DNA from: Anniella stebbinsi
Taxonomy: Eukaryota > Chordata > Lepidosauria > Squamata > Anniellidae
Reading direction: 5' to 3'
Length of the DNA stretch: 64,000 bases
Assembly (NCBI GenBank): GCA_029215795.1
Contig: JARDYH010000002.1
Location: forward strand, 272,312,310 to 272,376,309
Shown here: positions 21,131 to 32,872 of the stretch, one piece after another
Position numbering within the stretch: position 1 is the stretch's first letter
How the letters are laid out: the number at the start of each line of letters is the position of its first letter
Program-made: the position numbers and the translations under genes
The notes under the pieces: model-generated
The model's database searches: none
What the model saw: only the letters and a program-made list of their open reading frames with translations
Told to the model about the DNA's origin: nothing

Positions 21131-22362
21131 GCTGAAATTATCAGTTCAACATTAGATCTGTCCAACTTGCTCCAGTTAAAACACAGGTAGAATTTAAGAC
21201 CCTGGACAGTCTTTAAGGGCACCCCACAAAGAGTATGTTGCAGTGGTCCTTAATGCTACTAAAGCACATGACTATTGCAAGAGATAGGAACTGAACAACA
21301 AATGTTATCATCAGAAATAAGTAGGTAGAAGAAAGGGGGTAATTTATGTACAGTGATGTGGTGGGACCCCAAAAATGGCAGGTGTGGGGTTGGACACTGG
21401 ATTTTATGGTTCCACCCCCGTTCAACTATTAAAGGTTGGGCTCAATCTCTCTAGAGTCCAGGAACACACTGTTGTAAAAATTGTCCAATGATAGGACTAG
21501 CCTTACTAAAGTTGTTATAAAACTTTTTGTAATAGTAGCATTTAATAATAATTTTTTAAAAAACCTCCAACCAAACTTTTATAATTTGTGAAAGTTTTTT
21601 TTTTGGGGGGGAAGCATAACTAAGAGGAAGTTAGAATACAAACAATGAAATAAATGGTAAGCTTCTATGGTTCCCACTGGGATTCTCATTATGGGTTGCA
21701 AATTTCCTCATAGGAAAAATATGATTCAGTGCAACTCTGATTGCTTTATACGGGATGGTTATTGGCAGGGAAACAAAAGTTGTCTAGGAAAGCATTAATA
21801 AATCTGACATCAATAAACAACATCTGAAAATGCTAATGAAGGTATTATACCCTTGACTGAGATATAGACAGATTGAGCTATTCAGGCCTCTGCTATATGT
21901 TCATTTGTGGTTGCATTTCTGTTAGTGCTAATGCATTCCTCATTAGTTCTATCAGATGAATAATGTGCAGAATCCTGTGAATATTGTAATATCAGCAGCA
22001 TGTATACTTTAGTCGGTTCGGTGATCAGGTTAAGTGAAAGCATTGGTGGCCTTAATTTTTTTACAAGCACGTTGATGTATTTTGGCAACCCAAATCTGTT
22101 TTTGTTTAGCACAGTCTTTGAAATTTCTTTCTACACTTTTGTGCAGCTAAAGGAGGGAGGGAGGAGACAATTTAAAGCTCAACTTAGGCATGAATTTGTG
22201 GCAATAGGGTGCATAGCCATGAGCACATAGTAAAGAACAGAATATGTGTAAATGTAGTGCTGGCTCCAGGGTTTGGGAGCCCTTGGGCAAGACAGCCTCC
22301 ATCGGCCTCCTCCCTTGGTGAGTCTACCTGCCCTTGTCACCACTTGCTTGATTGACAGACAG
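21131..22362. other. Unassigned DNA
   Basis: No gene or clear transposon is seen. Runs of T/G at about 21595-21613 are present. The 22270-22362 sequence is GC-richer and may belong to the repeat interrupted by the MITE at 22363. Confidence 0.45.
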
Positions 22363-22543
22363 AGGCCCTTTCTACATCATAGGGGTGTAAAGGGAGGGAG
22401 GGTGATCCCAGAAGTACTTAGTACACACCATTGGCGCACAGGGAGGGAGGGAGGACGATCCCAGAAGTACCTAATACACACCATTGGCACACAGGGACCA
22501 GCCGGGGGCCATCCCAGGCAAAATGCCTGGTGTGGAAAGGGCC
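22363..22543. mobile_element. Short MITE of the GGCCCTTTCTACACC family
   Basis: Ends are GGCCCTTTCTACATC and GGTGTGGAAAGGGCC. Just inside the right end is the hairpin AGGCAAAATGCCT, also present at 34344-34356. The middle holds a 53-bp tandem duplication (GATCCCAGAAGTACxTA at 22404 and 22457). It is a deletion derivative of the 487-bp form at 33885. Confidence 0.75.
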
Positions 22544-22787
22544 AGGGAGCCAGGGAGCAAGTAGGCAGTGGCATCAACTCCTCCGTCTCACCACCTCTGA
22601 TGTCTGGGCCAAAGTGAGAGGCAGGTGAATAATCAGGTTGCAATGGGGAAGAGGAAGAGCAACTCCATGGAGCTTTTGCTAGTAGGCCCCTGCTGGAATG
22701 TGGGCCTTCGGCAGGTGTCCCCTTGGGATAGCACAGGTAGAAGCACAGTGGATTCCTGGGGGCAGGTGGCTGCTCAGAGACAGGGGC

Positions 22788-22920
22788 AGGATCTACACTA
22801 CTGCTTTATAATGGTTTACAACAGTTTTGACAACTGTTCGGGCCCAGGACACATTGAATATGCAGTTTCCAAACCATTTTCAAAGTGTTATATCCTGCTT
22901 GGTGTAGATCTGGGCAGGGG
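22788..22920. mobile_element. Palindromic MITE with GATCTACAC ends
   Basis: The left arm reads GGATCTACACTACTGC, then TATAATGGTTTACAAC. The right arm reads AAACCATTTTCAAAG then GCTTGGTGTAGATCTGG, in inverse order. No coding capacity. No duplication was found. Confidence 0.6.
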
Positions 22921-23087
22921 CTAATTATTGGAATGCGGCCATTTACTTACTCTCCTTTACAATAGAATGAGTATGGTTTACACCAATTGGAGTAAAGTGA
23001 AGTTCTGCACCTGGAGACAATGTTGTGGATGTTGAGGACATGGTCTGCCCTCTGCTGCTGACCCTAAATGGACTTGTGCAACCTGGG

Positions 23088-23309
23088 GTGACCATATGAA
23101 AAGGAGGACAGGGCTCCTGTATCTTTAAGAGTGGCATAGAAAAAGGAAATTCAGCAGGTGTCATTTGTATGCATGCAGCACCTGGTGAAATCCCCTCTTC
23201 ATCCCAACAGTTAAAGCTGCAGGAGCCCTGTCCTCTTTTGTAACTGGTCACTCTAGTATAGCTCAAAGATGCAGGAGCCCTGTCCTCCTTTCCATATGGT
23301 AACCCTAGT
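23088..23309. mobile_element. CATATG-type foldback hAT, deleted
   Basis: The left end TGGGGTGACCATATGAAAAG and the right end TTTCCATATGGTAACCCTA are inverted. Between them is the left arm of the family and then, after the central CACTCTAGTATAG, only a short remnant of the right arm. It is an internally deleted version of 39877-40194. Confidence 0.75.
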
Positions 23310-23828
23310 TAAGCATTCTCCTGGGTGTTTCATGCAATAGACAAGCCCTCTTTCATCCCATACACCACTTGTGACAATGATGAAAATTGTATTAATAGTA
23401 CAGCCACTTATGAGTTTTTCTATTTGGAGAATGGAATGCCTGATTTCAACGTATTGCTTGCATTAATTTTCTCTCTCTCTCTCCCTCTTTCCTTGAAATA
23501 ACATTGAGCCAGTGTTAAAGTACCTTTTAGTCCCATTGATTTCAGTGGAAGAGAGCTAAGCACATATTGACTTTTGCACATAAATGAATGGAAGTTTTTA
23601 GTTTGGCCAGGTTGTGCCTGCTTTCTGCCTTCCCAACTGCCTGAACAGCTGGGTAATAGCAGAGATTTCCTATCTAAGCTGAGTCAAGGCTTGGCAACTT
23701 CTCTTCAGAAATATTGGACTTTAATATTATCTCTGTGGTGCCTTGTCTTGCCCAGGAATGCACAACCTGAAATCCATCAAACTGAATTATCCATTATTTG
23801 ACCGTTTATATTGGATAAATCCAATAAC

Positions 23829-23991
23829 TATTTATTTATTTATTTATTTAAAACATTTCTAGGCTGCCTTTCAGGGCAGAAGCCCTCCCAAAGTGGCTTA
23901 CAGCAATAAAATACATAAAAACAGTTAAAATATTAAAAGCAGTAAAAACATAAACACAATAAAATAGCGATAAAAACAACAATAAAAGCCA
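23829..23991 (-). mobile_element. LINE 3' end, left part, split by the L1
   Basis: A (TTTA)n tract is followed by TCTAGGCTGCCTTTCAGGG and A-rich sequence, the reverse of a LINE 3' UTR. The coding part continues at 29478, after the L1 inserted into the A-rich portion. Confidence 0.65.
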
Positions 23992-24010
23992 TCAATAAAA
24001 ACAGCAACAA
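23992..24010. repeat. 19-bp target site duplication of L1, left copy
   Basis: TCAATAAAAACAGCAACAA, identical to 29459-29477. It defines the L1 left boundary. Confidence 0.95.
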
Positions 24011-24713
24011 GGACTTCCGGTGGAGTAATGGAGGATTGAGGCTGCTCAGCTGCTTAGCTGAGAAGAACAGTGTGATTTAAATACTAAGTGGTTGCTGGAT
24101 GGAATTTATGACCCCAGATCGAAGGGGTCTTGGCTGGAGCAGGTCGTAAGTTGTCTCATGAATCTCTGGAGCTGTGAGATTCGATGAAGGGAGCTTCGAC
24201 AAACGGGACAGCAGGGAGATAAGAGACCAGACATCTACTGCTTGTGAATTTCACTGTCACCCTGGGAAAAGGGTTAAGATCCACCAACATCCATTCCCCG
24301 AGACTGATTGATTATATAAAAACAATATTAAAAGAAGACGGGGGATTTCAACGTGACAAAATCAAGAGAAAACAACATACCTTTTTATGGTGAGTGGACA
24401 CAGACTTTCTTTATAAGATATGTAAATGCAAGCATTTATGATAGAAGGGAATTGCAAGCAATTGACAGTAAGCTGAATTGAATATTTAACTTTAAAAAGT
24501 GGAGAAAAAAGGATTCCATTGGGTTGCTTTGAACTGCAAACAGAGAGGCTTTGAAGTAAACTTTGGAAATTTACAGAGTCTGTCTTCGGGGAGTCTGCTC
24601 TGTTCTTGTTGACTTTCACTTTCTCTGGCTGTTCCCAAACAGATAGATAAGAAGGTTGCTATGGAAATATGTTTGGTAAATGTGTAACCAGAATAGGTTC
24701 ATTTGATTAAGCT
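24011..24713 (+). promoter_or_regulatory. L1 5' UTR (internal promoter region)
   Basis: About 700 bp of non-coding sequence lies between the L1 start and ORF1. In L1 elements this part holds the internal pol II promoter. I cannot point to individual factor sites. The presence of a complete 5' UTR shows that reverse transcription was not truncated. Confidence 0.7.
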
Positions 24714-25564
24714 ATGGTGCCACCTGCTGATGAAACTAAGAAGGCACTAGATAGAATCTTGACGACAATGATGGACTTGTCTAGTTGTTTGGAGACTAAA
24801 ATGGATGCCTCTACAGAGAAGATAGATAATCAATTTTTGGCCATGGAGGGGAAACTTAAGGGGACTAAAGATGATTTGATTAAAGAGATGAACCAAATAA
24901 ATATGGCAGTTAAACAACTAAAGAAGGATGTCAAGGAGACAGAAGATAAAGTGCAAACCTTGGATCATAAAACACAAATTTTACAGGTTCAAATTGAATG
25001 GGAAAAAGATACAGTGGATCTTTTGGAACAGAGAGAAATGGAAAAATGCCTAAGGTTGAGGAATATCATAGAAAAACCAGGTGACCTCAGAGAAGAGATC
25101 ATAAAAATATTAGCAGACTTACTGGACTGGGAGGAAGACAGGATGGAAGTTGAGATAGACAGAGTATATAGAAGAAACTCTGTTTATGCAAAGACAAAGA
25201 AACTGCCAAGAGATATTATGGTATATTTTGTGAGACAATCCACTAGAGACAAGATTTTACAATGCCACATCAGAATAAAGTAAACATTGATGGAAAGGAC
25301 ATTGTTTTCTTAAAAGAAGTACCAACGAGTATAAGAGCTAGAAGGAAGGACTACGAATTTTTGACAATGATTCTGAAACAGAAAAAGGTTGTTTTCAGAT
25401 GGGAAATACCTGAAGGACTGACTTTGACATTCGCTGGGGAAAGATATAAGCTTAACTCAGTGGAAAAAGCAAGATATTTTATGGAGAACTATAAAAAAGA
25501 ATTAGAGGAAATACAAGTTGACAAAAGGGACCCAAGAGAAGAAGGAGAAACTTCAGACATGTAA
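24714..25564 (+). pseudogene. L1 ORF1 (coiled coil, RRM, C-terminal domain), one frameshift
   Basis: Starts at the ATG at 24714. Residues about 20-110 are charged with heptad-like leucine/isoleucine spacing (coiled coil). Residues about 118-187 match the ORF1p RRM (CLRLRNI, IEIDRVYR context, KKLPRDIMVYF). A frameshift at about 25262-25285 moves the rest into another frame, where the C-terminal domain reads VFLKEVPTSIRARRK, VVFRWEIPEGLTL and SVEKARYFMENYKKELEE, ending with a stop at 25562. Total about 283 codons, a usual size for a vertebrate L1 ORF1. Known role: RNA chaperone coating L1 RNA. Only one lesion separates it from an intact frame. Confidence 0.88.
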
Positions 25565-25589
25565 AATTTGTTGGATATAAAGATTTTTA

Positions 25590-25880
25590 TTGATACATAA
25601 TAATAACCTAAATAATAATAATAATAATAATAATAATGATTTATTTCTTACCTGCCTCTCCATCTGGATTGAGGCGGGGAATAACAACATGATAAAATAC
25701 ATAAAACTAATTAAAACATGACAAATATTATTAAAACTGCATTAAAACATCCTAAAACATCCTAAAAACATTCTAAAAATTACACTGGATATGCCTGCTG
25801 GAAGAGAACAGTCTTTATGGCTTTCTTAAATTCTAAAAGACTGTTAAGTTGACGAGTCTCCTCCGGCAGGTCATTCCGCA
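25590..25880 (-). mobile_element. LINE 3' end nested in the L1
   Basis: On the minus strand, 25880-25790 encodes NDLPEETRQLNSLLEFKKAI then KTVLFQQAYPV and a stop, a LINE C terminus. An A/T-rich 3' UTR and an (AAT)n tail (25611-25638 on plus) follow. The same 3' end occurs at 52737-52960 and 52962-53300. Insertion coincides with loss of the first part of the L1 endonuclease; the limits on the tail side are approximate. Confidence 0.8.
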
Positions 25881-28800
25881 GAATTTTATGAACGATTGTT
25901 ACATAGATTGGCAGATATTTCAAGTGATAGCTGGTGTCTTTTGGGTGATTGGAATGGAATTATATCACCACAAATTGATAAACATTCGGAGAAATGTTTA
26001 TCAGGGAAAGCTTCCAAAATGGGTTTTTTTTTTTTTTAATCTGGTGGACAATTTGGGTCTGGTTGATGTATGGAGACATAGAAATGGTGGCTCCAAGGAA
26101 TATACTTATTTCTTGGATAAACATAAATCTTTTTCAAGTATAGATATGATTTTGACATCCAAGACAATACTTACAAAAGTAAAGAAAATAGAGATCTTGT
26201 CAAAATCTTTTTCAGATCATAATTCAATATTGATGGTTCTGAAAAAAAAAGTACGTTCAGATGGAGATCAAATGAATCTTTACTACAAAATAAAGTGGTG
26301 CTGGAAGAAGGCCAAAAAAAAATTAAGGATTTTTTTGAGTTGAATTTGAATAAAGGTGTTAACCAAAGTATGGTCTGGGACACAAGTAAAGCTTTTATAA
26401 GAGGATATTTTATTCAGAAGAACAGTCAAATTAAGAGGGAAAGACAGGAGAAAATGAACATTATTATGGATGAGATTAAAAAGAAGGAAGAGGAGTTAAA
26501 GAACACACTAAGAAAGGCAGGGATTAGCCACCAGATCAAGATATTGCAACAGCAACTGTCTATGTTGACGGTCAGAGAAATGGAATGGAAGTTAAATTTT
26601 GTAAAACAGAGAGAATTTGAAGGTGCAAATAAACCAGGAAAATGTCTACGTTATAAACTGAGCGAAAAAATGGAAAATAAGACAATAGTTAAAATTCAGG
26701 ATGGTGATATGGAGATAATGGATGATGCGAAGATACAAAGAGTATTCTGACAGTATTATTTGAATTTATATAAGAAACATGAGACGTCATTGGATAGAAT
26801 AGATGGATACCTACAAAAACAGAATTTGTCTAAAATTTCATTGGATCAGAAACAAATAATAAATGGAGAGATCACTATGGTGGAAATGGTCATAGCTATA
26901 AAAAGAATTAAATTGGGGAAAATGCCAGGACAGGATGGTCTTCCAGGCACATACTACAAAAATTTTGAGAATAAATTATTACCTCTGCAAAGTATGATGA
27001 ACTTTATTTTGAAAGAGGGGAAGATACCAGAGACATGGAAAACTGCATATATAACGTTGATACCTAAAGAAGGCCAGGACCTAACTTTGACTAAAAATTA
27101 CAGGCCAATATCGCTGTTGAATAATGATTATAAGTTGTTTACATCAATAATGGTGGAGAGGCTGAAGTTTGTGTTGCAGGAATTTATTCATGAAGATCAA
27201 TGTGGATTTTTACCGAAAAGACAGATAAAAGACAACATCAAGCGACTCTGATTTTTTTGGATGCAGAGAAGGCATTTGATAATCTTAACTGGGACTTTTT
27301 GTTTAAAGTTTTGAAAGCAATAAACTTTGGGTCTAATTTCACAACGTGGGTGAAGTCAATTTATACTGAACAAGAGTGCACAGATCATCATTAATGGAGA
27401 TTTGTTGAAACCGTGTAATATTGCAAGAGGGACTAGACAGGGCTGTCCAATGTCACCTTTGTTATTTATCTTGGTGCTGGAAGTATTGAACAGAGCTGTA
27501 AGATAAGAAGAAAAAATTGGAGGAATAAAAATCAGAAAAGTTAAGAGCTTTTGCAGATGATCTGGTGCTTACTTTAGAGGATCCACTGAGTGGAATTGAT
27601 ACTTTAATGAATAAGTTGAATGAATTTGGTGTATTAGCAGGATTCAAGGTTAACAAACAAAAGACTAAGATACTTACAAAAAATATGAATAAGTAAGATC
27701 AACTAAAGGTGGCAGAAAAAGCAGGTTTTAAAGTAGAAAAGAAGGTGAAATATTTGGGCATAAACTTGACAAACATGAATGTTGTTTCATAATAACTATG
27801 TTAAGGTCTGGAAGAAGTTAAACAAGATTTAATAAGATGGGATAAACTTCAAATGTCTTTGATAGGGAGAATTGCAACAATTAAGATGAATATTTTGCTA
27901 AGAATGTTGTTTCTATTTCAGACAATATCTATTGTAACTTCGGAGTCACCATTCAAGCAATGGCAGAGAGAGATTTCTAAATTTATATGGCAATCCAAAA
28001 AACCAAAGGTGAAGTTTAAAATATTACAAGATGCCAAAGAGAGAGGAGGCTTGGGTTTGCCTGATTTGAGGATGCATTTCTCTGCCTGTTGCTTGATGTG
28101 GATGAAGGAGTGGATGTTGATGAAAAACAGAAGACTACTGGAATTAGAGGGACATGATTTAAGATTTGGTTGGCATGGGTATCTGTGGTATGATAAAGCT
28201 AAAGTGAATGTAGAATTTAATAATCATTATGTGAGACGAGTGATTTTGAGAACATGGACTAAACATAAACCCAGATTGAGTCAGAAAACACCATTATGGA
28301 TTTCCTCACAGGAGGCTTTTTATAGAAGAGAACTGGCAAGTACGAATAAATGGTTGACGTACAATGAGATTTTAGAAATAATAGAAGATGTTAAAATGAA
28401 ATCAAGAGAGGATTTAATGAGTGAAGGAAATGTTTGCCAGTGGTTCTCATATTTACAAATGATGGAAAGTTATAAGATAAATTAAAAAATTGGGGTTTTG
28501 AATGTACAAAATCTGAATTTGAGAAAGTTTTATGTACAAATGATGATCATGTTATTTCAAAGACATATAAACTTTTGTTAAAGTATGAGACTGGAGATGA
28601 ACAGATAAAAGATTGTAGATAAAGTGGGCTCAAAATTTTGGTTATAACGTTACTATGGATCAGTAGGAGAATATGTGGTTGAGAGGCTTGACATTTACAT
28701 TATGTGCCAGATTGAAAGAATTTTTTAATAAAATTATGTATAGATGGTATATATCTCAGTCAAAATTGGCAAAAATGTATAAAGGGTCATTAGGAAGGTG

Positions 28801-29223
28801 CTGGAAATGTGAAGAACAGGAAGGAACTTTTTATCATTTATGGTGGACATGTAAAAAAGCGAAATCCTTTTGGGTACAAATGCATAAGGTGATGCAAAAT
28901 GTACTGAAACTAAAATACAACTACATCCAGAGTACTTTTTGTTGGGGATAATAGACGAACAGTTGACGCAAGGCTATGGAACTTTATTCTTATACATGAT
29001 AACGGCAGCAAGATTAATATATGCCCAGAATTGAAAAACTGAGAAAGTACCAACAGAAGAGGAATGGCTGTTGAAAATTACAGAATTGGCGGAAATGGCA
29101 AAACCTACTGCGATAATAAGAGACAAAACAATAACTGGGTTCACTGAGGAATGAAAACCTTTGATAGATTTTTTAAAAGAGAGAGAAGGGAAGGACATAT
29201 TTGCATGCGGATTCAGCAATTAA
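25881..29223 (+). pseudogene. L1 ORF2 (endonuclease remnant, reverse transcriptase, Cys motif)
   Basis: It resumes inside the APE endonuclease with EFYERLLHRLADISSDSW, then GDWN (25944-25955). A frameshift at a 14-T run (26024-26037) is followed by the C-terminal endonuclease box SDHN (26213-26224). The RT is complete in motifs but spread over frames: KMPGQDGLPGTYYKNF, NYRPISLLNNDYK, motif A FLDAEKAFDNLNW (about 27255), motif [17 protein letters not shown] (about 27426) and catalytic FADDL (27547-27561). The cysteine box CWKCEEQEGTFYHLWWTC is at 28799-28852. It ends at the stop 29221-29223. About the first 110-120 codons of the endonuclease are absent. Confidence 0.9.
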
Positions 29224-29458
29224 ATTGGAAGAAAAACAATTGATCAAGATAGGGAAGTCGGAAATTCACTCACTATTTTGTTTCTTTTTTTATTAGTCTT
29301 ATTGTGATAAAGCATTAAGAAAACGTAGATATTTTTGTTTGTTGGAGAAATTCGGAAATCCATTTTAATGTTGTATGTTGTATTGTTGTATTGTTGTATT
29401 GTTGTATTGTTATACTGTTTGTGTTTTATCTTTGTCTGAAAAATAAAAAGTTTTAAAT
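29224..29458 (+). other. L1 3' UTR
   Basis: Non-coding, AT-rich, with a short tandem array of TTGTATTG (about 29375-29412). It ends in a weakly A-rich tail directly before the right target duplication. Confidence 0.8.
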
Positions 29459-29477
29459 TCAATAAAAACAGCAACAA
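29459..29477. repeat. 19-bp target site duplication of L1, right copy
   Basis: Exact copy of 23992-24010. Confidence 0.95.
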
Positions 29478-29770
29478 CAATGCCAATAGCTGCAGCAACA
29501 GCAGTCATATCAAGAGACGGTTACAGTAAAATAATATGTTTTCAAGGCCTTCAAGCCTGGAATGACAGAGCATGGTGGACCTCCGATGGCAGCTTGTTCC
29601 AAAGGTGTGGGGCCACTGCAGAGATGGCCCTCTCGCGTGTCATCACCCACCAAATTGCTCTCATGGGTGGGCAAATGAGAAGGGTCTCTCTCTTTTATCT
29701 TAAAGTGTGGACAGGCTGATATGGGTGAAGGTGGCCCTTGAAATAACTTGGTCCTAAAATGTTTCAGGCT
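29478..29770 (-). mobile_element. LINE 3' end, right part, split by the L1
   Basis: On the minus strand 29620-29530 encodes PHLWNKLPSEVHHALSFQA, the C-terminal LINE box. It is continuous with the 3' UTR part at 23829-23991 once the L1 and one duplication are removed. Confidence 0.7.
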
Positions 29771-30999
29771 TTAAAGGTCAAAACCAACACTTTGAATTGG
29801 GCTGTGAAAATGGTTACTGGTAATATATTGGCTTGGAGCTTAAATTCGGTTCCCTTTGGGTGACTACTGGCCTTCCCTCTGAAAAACTGCTCCAGAGGGT
29901 TGGGGCCCCCCTAGAGCAGTGGGGAGTAAGTTGCAAGGGGAAGGAGGCATTTTAAAAACTCATCCCCCCTCCTTTCTGTTGATGAGATCCTCCACTGGAT
30001 TACAAGTTCTTTTATGAATGGCAGGAGAAACGCTTCTGTTTGCAGATGGAGAACTCAGGATGTGAGCCAATCTAATCGCCAATCTCATCTTTCCTTTTCC
30101 AAAAATAAAAGTAAAAGAGTAAGTCCAGCACTTAATAAAAGAACTGTGCTGGAAATAATTGTTTCTGAAAAGATATATTGTTTAGTGCAGATGCATTTAT
30201 TTTCTCAATATGCCTAGCTGCTCAGCCTTGAGAAGAATCATCTGTACATTCCATCACTTAGACCCAAAGGACCATGCTCAGGAAAACTCCTCAGCTACTT
30301 CCAAAGGGAAGTGACACTGTCTTGCCTCACAATTTTTCTTTCAAAAGAACTGATGAAAATGCATCCCTTCATGCATGTTCATGTGAACAGTTCTTCCTCG
30401 GACACCCGAGATTGCATGATTTTCCCCACCACTGAGGTCCCTGGGTTCAGCATGGATACATATCAGCAGGAGTACATTCATGCAGGTAGACCTTGATGTG
30501 CATAAGCTTTCTCCCTGCAGACATCCAAACCAAAGATTTCAACAGGGATGTGGAAATGCTGAACATGGTGTCATAATAACATTGTGAGGCTGTTTTAATA
30601 AATAATTACCAGGAGATGTGGGGAGAAGATGTGTCTTAGCAGTGACTACCATGCATTTAAGTTCATGTGTAATTTCAGCCTTTGAGCATCATCAGACAAG
30701 TCTTTTATCACACGCTCGTTACTGGCCACTCAAGGTTTTTCTTGGGTCCTTTTGATGATGAAATAAGACCTTGGTAAAGACTACTTTGTTTTTTGGGAAG
30801 CAAATGTGCCTCCATTTCCTGCTGCGTGCAGGAAAAGCAGCACGATAAAAACACCCACTGCATGGGATATATGGTCATTGTTTACTTCCTCTTTCTTCCC
30901 CCCTGTGAAGGAAGAGGAAGTATAGTGGAACAGAAGTGGGGGGAGTGAAGGTAGGGAAATGCATTTCCCCCCCTGTCTGATTATGGTCTTTGTCTAGGG
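29771..30999. other. Unassigned DNA
   Basis: No gene is seen. The 29771-29850 part may still belong to the LINE. Several short frames lack domains. Confidence 0.45.
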
Positions 31000-31338
31000 C
31001 AGGGTGGGCACCATCAGAAGGTTCAGGGGGTAATTTTCACCCCTCTCCCAGAACTTACTGGGCTCACACACCTACCCACCACCAAAATTAATGAGAAAAG
31101 GGTACATTTTCCATTTAAAACAAGGCCTGCAGGCAGCAGGCACCTTGTTTCACTGCCTTTCTTGGCAGAGCACAATGTTGGCTTTGTTTTCTCCCTCTCC
31201 CTTGCTGCATCAGGCCACCACCAAACTTTGGAGCCAATTCAGTGGTGTGGCAATAATATGGTGTGTGTGTGTGTTGGGAACTGCAAAAAAGGCAGGGGAC
31301 CACACGCAGCCTGTGGACCATGTTGTTGCCCACCTATG
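31000..31338. mobile_element. Non-autonomous hAT with 8-bp target duplication
   Basis: The left end CAGGGTGGGCACCATC and the right end GTTGTTGCCCACCTATG are inverted in the hAT style (CAGGG start). Flanks GTCTAGGG (30992-30999) and GTCAAGGG (31339-31346) match in 7 of 8. GTCTAGGG also resembles the nTCTAGAn preference known for hAT insertions. No transposase; a (GT)n run occurs at 31260-31273. Confidence 0.72.
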
Positions 31339-31346
31339 GTCAAGGG

Positions 31347-32475
31347 AGAGCACATGTGTTCTTTTGCATGTCTGGATTATTTGCTATCCTCCAAGCACAG
31401 CAAGCTACAAAACAAATCCCAGAGTGGATAGCGCTTCTTTGCAGTTCACCTACACCCCAATAAGAACTCAGCCAACCAAAGAATCTTTCTATGCAGGACC
31501 CCCTCCCTTCCCTGAGAAATAGCATCACAAAATCCTAACTAGCAACAATACACACACATGTAGACAAAATTCAACTCAAGTCTAAATTCCACTTTCAGCT
31601 CTCTGTAGCCCGCCCTCCTGCATAGACCCCACATAACCTCACCAGAGTTTAGCTACGCAACAATATATTTAGCCATGACTCTCTGCAATGGAAACGTTAG
31701 CAGGGACTTATGCTCTGTAGCAGCTGGTCTGGAAAAGACCAAAAAGCTCTGAAGAAGAACAGAGACTTCTGGAGACTTATAGAAAATAAGGTTTCCAAGG
31801 AGCCGTAGAACAACAAATTGCTCCAAGGAGCTCCGAAAACACAAGAAAATGTCACACAGAGGACAGGAAGGTGCCAAGGCACTTCCTCTGAACACAGCTC
31901 ACATTCCATTTCAGGAGGTTGGAAGGAAGGAGCAGAGGAAAGAAAAATGGCAAAAAGGCAAAGAGGCCTAACAGAGGAAAGTGAGCATGGCTGGTCAGGA
32001 GAACTTGGTGGGCTGGATGGGGAGGCCTTGTAGTTCGGATCCAGCCGGGAGGCTAGAGATTCCCCACGTCTATTCTAAATTTAGCTTTTTGGTCACTGTA
32101 AGGTCTTATACCTTCAGGGACTATTATGCATTTTCTCTTTCATAGAACATAACCTCTGGTTTTAAAGCCTTGCATTAAGGATTCATTGCCCTTTGCACAG
32201 GTTGGGCTTCCGGATTTATACAGGTTGTTGTTCTCAGCTTCAGAATCCTTTCCGCATGCCTTGATAGCAAGACAACGCCACATCATTAACTGTAAGACGT
32301 ATTGTTCTAGATGTGCAAAGAATGATGAATTTTATTGCACTGCCAATGCAGCCATGTTATAGCCTCAGCGCTTAATATATTATTGATGCTCTGACCCATT
32401 ATTTTTAATCCCACTGTACACGGCAAAAAGTGGAATACTTTGCCGAGCTGGAGCTTATTACTGAAGTCCTATACT
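31347..32475. other. Unassigned DNA
   Basis: No exon is recognised. Purine-rich sequence lies at 31919-31970. Minus-strand frames at 31653-31909 have no recognisable domain. Confidence 0.45.
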
Positions 32476-32872
32476 GCCTATCCACATTGCCCTTAAAACA
32501 ACTTATATTCTGTTTAAAAATGTTCTTTTTAAGTCGTTTCATTACGTGGTAGGACACATTGAGCAGTACTTACATTTCATAGTGGCTGCTTCCTCCATTC
32601 TCAAAGCATTCACTGGTGTCACACAGGGTTATTTCTTTGTTTTGCAGGCTGCTTGAGTTAGGGAGACAGAAGTGGGCAGGTCAAGCAGCCTGCAAAACAA
32701 AAACGAAAGTAGAAGAGACCAGAATTAACCCTGTGTGACACCAGTGAACACAGAGGAAGCAGTCACTATGAAACGTAAGTACTGCTCAGTGTGTCCTATC
32801 ACGTAATGAAACGACTTAAAAACCATGTTTTAAAACAGAATATAAATTGTTTTAAGGGCAATGTGGATAGGC
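32476..32872. mobile_element. Palindromic MITE, GCCTATCCACATTGCC family, copy 1
   Basis: The whole 397 bp is one inverted repeat. The outer arms are GCCTATCCACATTGCCCTTA and TAAGGGCAATGTGGATAGGC. Inner pairs are GGTAGGACACATTGAGCAGT / ACTGCTCAGTGTGTCCTA, TGACACCAGTGAACAC / CACTGGTGTCAC and GCAGGCTGCTTGA / TCAAGCAGCCTGC. There is no coding content. Copy 2 is at 35944-36365. TSD not identified. Confidence 0.88.

Larger units (their letters stand above)
24011..29458 (+). mobile_element. Structurally full-length L1 retrotransposon (5.4 kb), coding-dead
   Basis: The insertion is delimited by an identical 19-bp target duplication. The order is 5' UTR, ORF1, (invaded) ORF2 and 3' UTR, the canonical L1 layout. 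It begins GGACTTCCGGTGGAGTAATG and ends in an A-rich tail AAATAAAAAGTTTTAAAT. The perfect duplication indicates limited post-insertion decay at the borders, yet both ORFs carry frameshifts and the start of ORF2 is missing. A nested LINE 3' end (25590-25880) must be younger than the L1. Confidence 0.92.
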
